Of a stretch of 64,000 nt of DNA, positions 58,893 to 64,000 are shown in pieces. Under the pieces are notes generated by a model that was not told the origin of the DNA, searched no databases, and was given only the letters and a program-made list of their open reading frames with translations. Source of the stretch: Actinacidiphila guanduensis (GTDB taxonomy: Bacteria > Actinomycetota > Actinomycetes > Streptomycetales > Streptomycetaceae); contig NZ_FNIE01000024.1 of the NCBI RefSeq assembly GCF_900103985.1, forward strand, positions 1-64,000, given 5' to 3'. The translations under genes and the position numbers were made by a program. The number at the start of each line of letters is the position of its first letter. Position 1 is the first letter of the stretch.

Positions 58893-60860
58893 CTACAGCG
58901 CCGCCGCCCCCTGCGTGCGCAGCCGCTGGGCGTACTGCTGGAGCGCCCACAGCTCGCTGTGGGCCGCACTGGCGTCCGGGGCGTCCGGCGGCAGGCCCTG
59001 CGCGGCCAGGCGGGCGAGCGTCGCGTGCACCTGCGCGATGCGGCGGTCCACCGCGAGCAGCCGGACCCGGACCAGCACCTCGCCCGCGTAGATCTCCGGC
59101 ACCTTGTGCATCACCGGCTCGACGGCCAGCTCGGTCACCATCCCGCGCACCGAGTCGTCGGGCGCGGCCTCGCGGACCCGCAGCAGGTAGTCCCCGTCGG
59201 CGAACTCGGTGCCCCCGGCCTCCGCGATGGCGCGGCGCACCGCGGCATAGGGCGGGCCGGTGAACTCGTCCTCGCCGTAGGCGTCGAAGGCCGGGGCGAC
59301 CAAGGCGGGGAACTGCAGGGCCAGCTTGAGCAGTTCGCGCTCCACGCGGTGCGCGGGACTGCGCAGGTCCAGGCGCGGCCCGCGGGGAGCCGGCGGCGCC
59401 TGCACCCCGCCGCCCTGCGCCCGCGCGGCCCCCTGCGGGCCACCCGGCGGCCCGCCGAACGAACCGCCGTACGGGCCCCCGGCGTACCGCTCCGGCCCGG
59501 CCGGGCCGCTGCCGCCGGACGCGCGAGCCCTGGCCAGCGCCCGCACCCGGCGGATGATGCTCTGCTCCTCGGCCTGCGTGGCCATGCCCGCCATCCCCAC
59601 CAGCCGGATCGCGTAGCGGTCGCGCAGCGCCTGGTTCTTGATCGCGGCCACCACCGGCACCGCGGCGTCCACCGCGGCGACCCGGCCCTCGTCGGTGTCG
59701 AGGTTGTAGCGGGACACGATCGAGCGCAGCGCGAAGGCGAACAACGGGGTGCGTCCCTCGATCAGCCGCTGCACGGCCGCGTCGCCGTCGGCGAGCCGCA
59801 GCTCGCAGGGGTCCATGCCGCCGGGGGTGATCGCGATGGAAGTCTCGGCGGCGAACTTCTGGTCGTCCTCGAAGGCCCGCAGCGCCGCCTTCTGACCGGC
59901 CTCGTCGCCGTCGAAGGTGAAGACGACCTCGGCGGTGGAGTTGTCCATCAGCAGCCGGCGCAGGATCTTGATGTGCTCGCCCGCGAAGGCAGTGCCGCAG
60001 GTGGCGATGGCGGTGGTGACCCCGGCCAGGTGGCAGGCCATGACGTCGGTGTAGCCCTCGACGACGACCGCGCGGCCGGTGCGGGCGATCTCCTTCTTCG
60101 CCAGGTCGATCCCGTAGAGCACCTGCGACTTGCGGTACAGCGGCGTCTCGGGGGTGTTGAGGTACTTCGGGCCCTGGTCGTCCTCGCGCAGCTTGCGGGC
60201 GCCGAAGCCGATCACCTCGCCGGTGATGTCGCGGATCGGCCAGATCAGCCGGCCCCGGAACCGGTCGATCGCCCCGCCCCTGCGGCTCTCGGAGGCCAGC
60301 CCGGCGGTGATCAGCTCCTTGTCGGTGAAGCCCTTGCCCCGCAGATGGCGCACGAGGTGGTCCCAGCCGGCCGGCGCGTACCCGACGCCGAAGTGCTCGG
60401 CGGCCGCCCGGTCGAAGCCGCGCCCGGCCAGGAACGCCCGCCCGATCTCCGCCTCGGCCGAGCCCATCTGCTCCAGGTAGTACGCCGCGGCCGCCCGGTG
60501 GGCCTCCACCAGCCGGATCCGCTCGCCCTGCTGGCGGCCGGGGACGTGGCTGCCTTCCTCGTACCGCAGCGTGATCCCGGCCCGCGCCGCGAGGCGCTCC
60601 ACGGCCTCGGTGAAAGACAGGTGGTCCACCTTCATCACGAACCCGAGGGTGTCCCCGCCCTCCCCGCATCCGAAGCAGTGGTAGAGACCCTTACTGGGGC
60701 TGACCTGGAAGGAAGGGGACTTCTCGTCGTGGAAGGGGCACAGGCCCTTGAGGTTGCCGCCGCCGGCGTTCTTCAGCTGCAGGTAGTCGGAGACGACGGC
60801 GTCGATCGGGACGGCGTCGCGTACCGCCTTCACGTCCTCGTCCCTGATCCTGCCCGCCAC
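58893..60860 (-). CDS. dnaG: DNA primase
   Basis: 655 residues, GTG start at 60860. The CHC2 zinc finger is CPFH (C41, H44) with CFGC about 20 residues later. The catalytic core contains [12 protein letters not shown], and the TOPRIM domain [13 protein letters not shown] and [12 protein letters not shown] supplies the metal-binding acidic residues. A Gly/Pro-rich linker leads to the helical C-terminal helicase-binding domain (~500-655). It makes RNA primers for replication. Confidence 0.97.
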   Translation of the reverse strand: MAGRIRDEDVKAVRDAVPIDAVVSDYLQLKNAGGGNLKGLCPFHDEKSPSFQVSPSKGLYHCFGCGEGGDTLGFVMKVDHLSFTEAVERLAARAGITLRYEEGSHVPGRQQGERIRLVEAHRAAAAYYLEQMGSAEAEIGRAFLAGRGFDRAAAEHFGVGYAPAGWDHLVRHLRGKGFTDKELITAGLASESRRGGAIDRFRGRLIWPIRDITGEVIGFGARKLREDDQGPKYLNTPETPLYRKSQVLYGIDLAKKEIARTGRAVVVEGYTDVMACHLAGVTTAIATCGTAFAGEHIKILRRLLMDNSTAEVVFTFDGDEAGQKAALRAFEDDQKFAAETSIAITPGGMDPCELRLADGDAAVQRLIEGRTPLFAFALRSIVSRYNLDTDEGRVAAVDAAVPVVAAIKNQALRDRYAIRLVGMAGMATQAEEQSIIRRVRALARARASGGSGPAGPERYAGGPYGGSFGGPPGGPQGAARAQGGGVQAPPAPRGPRLDLRSPAHRVERELLKLALQFPALVAPAFDAYGEDEFTGPPYAAVRRAIAEAGGTEFADGDYLLRVREAAPDDSVRGMVTELAVEPVMHKVPEIYAGEVLVRVRLLAVDRRIAQVHATLARLAAQGLPPDAPDASAAHSELWALQQYAQRLRTQGAAAL

Positions 60861-60949
60861 GGGGGAAGTCTACGGCCAGGCCGGGACCTGACCGGGACGC
60901 GGTACGGCCGCGACCGGACCGCGGGACGGTGCCGGGCGCCGGGGTGGGC

Positions 60950-62212
60950 TCAGTCCAGGAACGAGGCGAGCGGCACCGTCGGGTCGGACAGCGCCTCGGG
61001 GTCGACCTGGCGGCCGCTGCGGATGAGCTGCTGGATCGGCTCGGTGACGTCCCACACATTGACGTTCATGCCCGCCAGCACCCGGTTCTCGCGCAGCCAG
61101 AAGGCGATGAACTGCCGCTTGCCGACGTCCCCGCGGGCGACCACCTGGTCGTACGACCCGGGGGCGGCGTGCCCGGAGAACTCCATGCCCAGGTCGTACT
61201 GGTCGGAGAAGAAGTAGGGCACCCGGTCGTAGACGACGTCCTGGCCGAGCATCGAACGGGCGGCGGCGGGGCCGCCGTTGAGGGCGTTGGCCCAGTGCTC
61301 GACGCGCAGCCGGCGGCCGAGCAGCGGGTGCGCGGCGCCCGCGACGTCGCCGGCGGCGAAGATGTCGGGGTCGCTGGTGCGCAGGGCGGCGTCCACGGCG
61401 ATGCCGCCGCCCTCCTCGCGGGAGGCGATCGTCAGGCCCGCGGACTCGGCGAGCGCGGTGCGGGGGGCGGCGCCGATGGCGGCGAGGACGTCGTGGGCCG
61501 GGTGCTCGGTGCCGTCGTCGGTGATCGCGGCCAGCACCATGCCGTCTTGGCCGGCGATCTCGGTGAGGCGGGCGCCGAAGTGGAAGCGGACGCCGTGCTC
61601 GGTGTGCAGGTCGGTGAAGACCGAGCCGAGTTCGGGGCCGAGGACGCTGTGCAGCGGGGTCGGCTCGGGCTCCACGACGGTCACCTCGGCGCCGTAGCCG
61701 CGGGCGGCCGCGGCCACTTCGAGGCCGATCCAGCCGGCGCCGGCGATCACCAGGTGGCCGTTCTCCCGGCCGAGGCTGGTGAGCACGTTCTTCAGCCGCT
61801 CGGCGTGCGCGAGCCGGCGCAGGTGGTGGACGCCGACCAGATCGGTGCCGGGAATGTCCAGGCGGCGCGGCTCGGCGCCGGTGGCCAGCAGCAGCTTGTC
61901 GTAGGTGAGGGTGGTGCCGTCGCCCAGGCGGACGGTGTGGGCGGCGCGGTCCAGATGCACCACGGGCTGGCCGAGGTGGAGTTCGACGTCGTGCTCGGCG
62001 TACCAGGCGGCGGGCTCGACGAAGACGGAGTCGCGTTCCTCGGCGCCGGTGAGGAAGCCCTTGGACAGGGCCGGGCGTTCGTAGGGGTGGTCGCGCTCGT
62101 CGCCGATCAGTATCACCCGGCCGGTGAAACCCTCGGCGCGGAGCGTCTCGGCGGCTTTCGCCCCGGCGAGGCCGGCTCCGACGATCACGAAGGTCTGGTG
62201 CGCGTCCACCAC
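60950..62212 (-). CDS. FAD/NAD(P)-dependent oxidoreductase (ferredoxin/rubredoxin reductase-like)
   Basis: 420 residues. GTG 62212 is chosen for GGGGAGG six to seven bases upstream; the next codon is also GTG. FVIVGAGLAGAKAAETLR is the FAD-binding Rossmann motif, LVIAGAGWIGLEVAAAARG the NAD-binding one, and DPDIFAAGDVA the C-terminal FAD motif. It ends with a reductase C-terminal domain (YDLGMEFSGHA...WLRENRVLAGMNVN). Such proteins pass electrons from NAD(P)H to ferredoxins or P450 partners; no partner gene is adjacent. Confidence 0.92.
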   Translation of the reverse strand: MVDAHQTFVIVGAGLAGAKAAETLRAEGFTGRVILIGDERDHPYERPALSKGFLTGAEERDSVFVEPAAWYAEHDVELHLGQPVVHLDRAAHTVRLGDGTTLTYDKLLLATGAEPRRLDIPGTDLVGVHHLRRLAHAERLKNVLTSLGRENGHLVIAGAGWIGLEVAAAARGYGAEVTVVEPEPTPLHSVLGPELGSVFTDLHTEHGVRFHFGARLTEIAGQDGMVLAAITDDGTEHPAHDVLAAIGAAPRTALAESAGLTIASREEGGGIAVDAALRTSDPDIFAAGDVAGAAHPLLGRRLRVEHWANALNGGPAAARSMLGQDVVYDRVPYFFSDQYDLGMEFSGHAAPGSYDQVVARGDVGKRQFIAFWLRENRVLAGMNVNVWDVTEPIQQLIRSGRQVDPEALSDPTVPLASFLD

Positions 62213-62661
62213 AGTGTGCCTCCCCGGCGGGTTGTCCCATGTACGGCCGTGCCCTGCTGCGTCCTGCTGGGTTGTGTTGCGTTGGTGCGTTGTTGTGCTT
62301 GTGCTGTGTCGCTCGTGCTGCCTGTGCCCCGTGGTGCCCCGTCTGCCCCGGGCGCCTTGCGCGTCCTGCGGCCGTGCTGCGGGTGTCCTGGGGGCTGTCC
62401 CGGTGCCGTCCCGCCGCTGTACTGCCATGCCGGACCGCGTCGTACTGCCGTCGTGCTGCGTCCTCCTGCCCTGCTGAGCGTCCCGCACGGCGCCCCGGAC
62501 GGGAAGAGTGCCGCGCCGGTCGGCCCGCAGGGGAAGATCATCGCACCGCTCGGGCGTTCCGGGCCCGCCCGTGCGGCACTTTGCCGTGACGGATGGGGCG
62601 GGTGGGCCGTTCGGGGCGGTGCGGGGTGATGCCCGGGGCGCGGTGCGGCTCGTATCCGGCC
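62213..62661. other. 449-nt gap with a T/G-rich, locally repetitive segment
   Basis: About 62260-62320 is dominated by TGTTGTG/GTTGTGCTTG-like words, and copies of CGTCGTGCTGC-like words continue to about 62470. On the minus strand this would be an A/C-rich, structure-poor leader before the oxidoreductase. No gene or hairpin is supported here. Confidence 0.5.
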
Positions 62662-63969
62662 TCAGGCGGCCAGCCGCGCGTGCAGGGCGGTCGCGGCCGC
62701 GTCGGTGAGGGAGGCGATCTGGTCGACGACGGCCCGGCACCGCGCGCGGTCGTCGGGCGCGGCCTCGAACAGGGCGCGGAACTGCGGGTCGAGCCCCTCG
62801 GGCGCCCGCTCCAGCAGGGTGTGGGCCAGCTCGCCGATCACCACCCGCTGCTCGGCCCGCCGTCTGGCCTGGGCGGCGCGCTGCATGACCCAGCAGTCGG
62901 CGACGGCCTTGAGGACCGCGCACTCCAGCCGCTGTTCGCGGGGGACGACGAGTTCGGCGCCGTAGCGGGTGAGCGGCGCGGTGCCGTGGCGGGCCCGGGT
63001 GGCGGTCTCGGCGGCCAGGCAGAAGCGGCCGATGAGCTGGGAGGCGGCGTCCTTCAGCCGGGCCTGGTCGAGCGCGGAGCCGTCGTAGCGGCCGGGCCAC
63101 CAGGGCTGGGCGAGCAGCCGGTCCAGCGCGGCGTCGAGTTCGGCGGCGTCCGCGCCGGGCGGGGCGTAGCGGCCCAGCGCGCAGGCGAACACCTCGGCCC
63201 GCTCGGGGGCCGAGCGCAGCGCGCGGGGGTCGATGTGCCCGGCCTGCAGGCCGTCCTCGACGTCGTGGACGGAGTAGGCGACGTCGTCGGACCAGTCCAT
63301 GACCTGCGCCTCGAAGCAGGTGCGGGTGCCGGGGCCGTCGGGCGCCGCCGCGCCCGCCGCGAGGCGCACCCAGGCGAAGACCGGCAGGTCGTCCTCGTAG
63401 ACACCGAACTTGCGGGAGGCCGGCTCGGTGGGGTGGCCGCCGCGCGGCCAGGGGTACTTGGTGGCGGCGTCGAGCGCGGCGCGGGTGAGGTTGAGGCCGA
63501 CGCTGACCGGGCCGTCCGGCGAGGGGGCGAAGCGCTTGGGTTCGATGCGGGTGAGCAGGCGCAGGCTCTGGGCGTTGCCCTCGAAGCCGCCGCAGTCGGC
63601 GGCGAACTCGTCGAGGACCTGCTCGCCGTTGTGGCCGAAGGGCGGGTGCCCCAGGTCGTGGGCGAGGCACGCGGTCTCCACGAGGTCGGGGTCGCAGCCC
63701 AGGGCGGCGCCCAGTTCCCGGCCGACCTGGGCGCACTCCAGCGAGTGCGTGAGGCGGGTGCGGGGGCTGGTGTCGGTGACGGCGAACGCTCCCGCGCCCG
63801 GGTCCACGACCTGCGTCTTGCCGGCGAGCCTGCGCAGGGCGGCCGAGTGCAGTACCCGCGCCCGGTCCCGCTGGAAGGCCGTCCGCCCGGCCCGCTTGTC
63901 GGGTTCGGCGACGAAACGCTCCAGGTCGGCGGTCGTGTACGGCTGCGGCGCGAGTCCTTCCATATCCAC
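62662..63969 (-). CDS. dgt: deoxyguanosinetriphosphate triphosphohydrolase (dGTPase)
   Basis: 435 residues from GTG 63969; ATG 63963 two codons later is equally possible. The HD-domain residues are visible in [32 protein letters not shown] and [16 protein letters not shown], the dGTPase pattern. It hydrolyses dGTP to deoxyguanosine and triphosphate and helps balance dNTP pools. Its position two genes upstream of dnaG is the usual replication neighbourhood in Streptomyces. Confidence 0.93.
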   Translation of the reverse strand: MDMEGLAPQPYTTADLERFVAEPDKRAGRTAFQRDRARVLHSAALRRLAGKTQVVDPGAGAFAVTDTSPRTRLTHSLECAQVGRELGAALGCDPDLVETACLAHDLGHPPFGHNGEQVLDEFAADCGGFEGNAQSLRLLTRIEPKRFAPSPDGPVSVGLNLTRAALDAATKYPWPRGGHPTEPASRKFGVYEDDLPVFAWVRLAAGAAAPDGPGTRTCFEAQVMDWSDDVAYSVHDVEDGLQAGHIDPRALRSAPERAEVFACALGRYAPPGADAAELDAALDRLLAQPWWPGRYDGSALDQARLKDAASQLIGRFCLAAETATRARHGTAPLTRYGAELVVPREQRLECAVLKAVADCWVMQRAAQARRRAEQRVVIGELAHTLLERAPEGLDPQFRALFEAAPDDRARCRAVVDQIASLTDAAATALHARLAA

Positions 63970-64000
63970 GACGGTAACCGCCCGCCCCTGTGGAGCGGCC

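Overview
The window is high-GC actinobacterial chromosome, almost certainly from a Streptomycetaceae genome (Streptomyces or a close relative). The signs are very strong G/C third positions, frequent GTG starts, long runs of genes overlapping by 4 nt (ATGA/GTGA), and typical Streptomyces families (DUF3152, DUF3048 and GerMN lipoproteins, a principal-type sigma factor, XRE/MmyB regulators). No rRNA, CRISPR array or intact insertion sequence was seen.

Layout. 1-0.3 kb: start of a zinc-ribbon protein running off the left edge. 0.6-4.2 kb: iron-uptake operon efeU-efeO-efeB behind a promoter overlapped by two IdeR/DmdR-type iron boxes. 4.4-6.1 kb: SDR oxidoreductase and XRE regulator. 6.3-15.3 kb: five minus-strand genes joined by 4-nt overlaps or a short gap: a trypsin-like protein lacking its catalytic residues, a PknG-family kinase, a vWA/zinc-ribbon protein, a four-helix membrane protein and a membrane-anchored solute-binding protein. 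The last three roles recall the mycobacterial GlnX-GlnH-PknG nutrient-sensing pathway. 15.6-17.9 kb: small membrane protein, zinc alcohol dehydrogenase, TetR regulator.

18.0-28.6 kb: a compact natural-product locus. A MarR regulator and 14-helix efflux pump face, across a strong bidirectional terminator, a ketosynthase with an altered active site, an SRPBCC protein, a one-module C-A-T-TE NRPS predicted to load glycine with a cysteine thioesterase nucleophile, a free-standing ACP and a large acyl-CoA dehydrogenase-like protein. A 1.06-kb gene-free, less GC-rich stretch lies upstream. 29.7-30.3 kb: VapBC-type toxin-antitoxin pair with a palindromic operator. 31.1-34.9 kb: a coupled operon of acyl-CoA dehydrogenase-like protein, PIG-L deacetylase, NodS-like methyltransferase and family 2 glycosyltransferase. 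This enzyme set resembles Nod-factor chemistry. 35.2-38.7 kb: DoxX protein, small conserved proteins, XRE regulator and an integrase remnant ending at a tRNA(CAT) gene; this looks like an eroded integrated element. Two tandem tRNA-Asn genes follow.

39.3-64 kb: mostly core-type genes: YtxH-like protein, xylulokinase, heterodimeric ABC exporter, a 673-aa protein of unknown function, a lipoprotein, a DUF3152 protein, a two-component system with a GerMN lipoprotein, a DUF3048 lipoprotein, an HrdB-like sigma factor, an ABC-2 exporter with its own NarL-type two-component system, DNA primase, an FAD/NAD reductase and a dGTPase at the right edge.

Protein assignments were made by reading motifs and recalling families; no database search was run.
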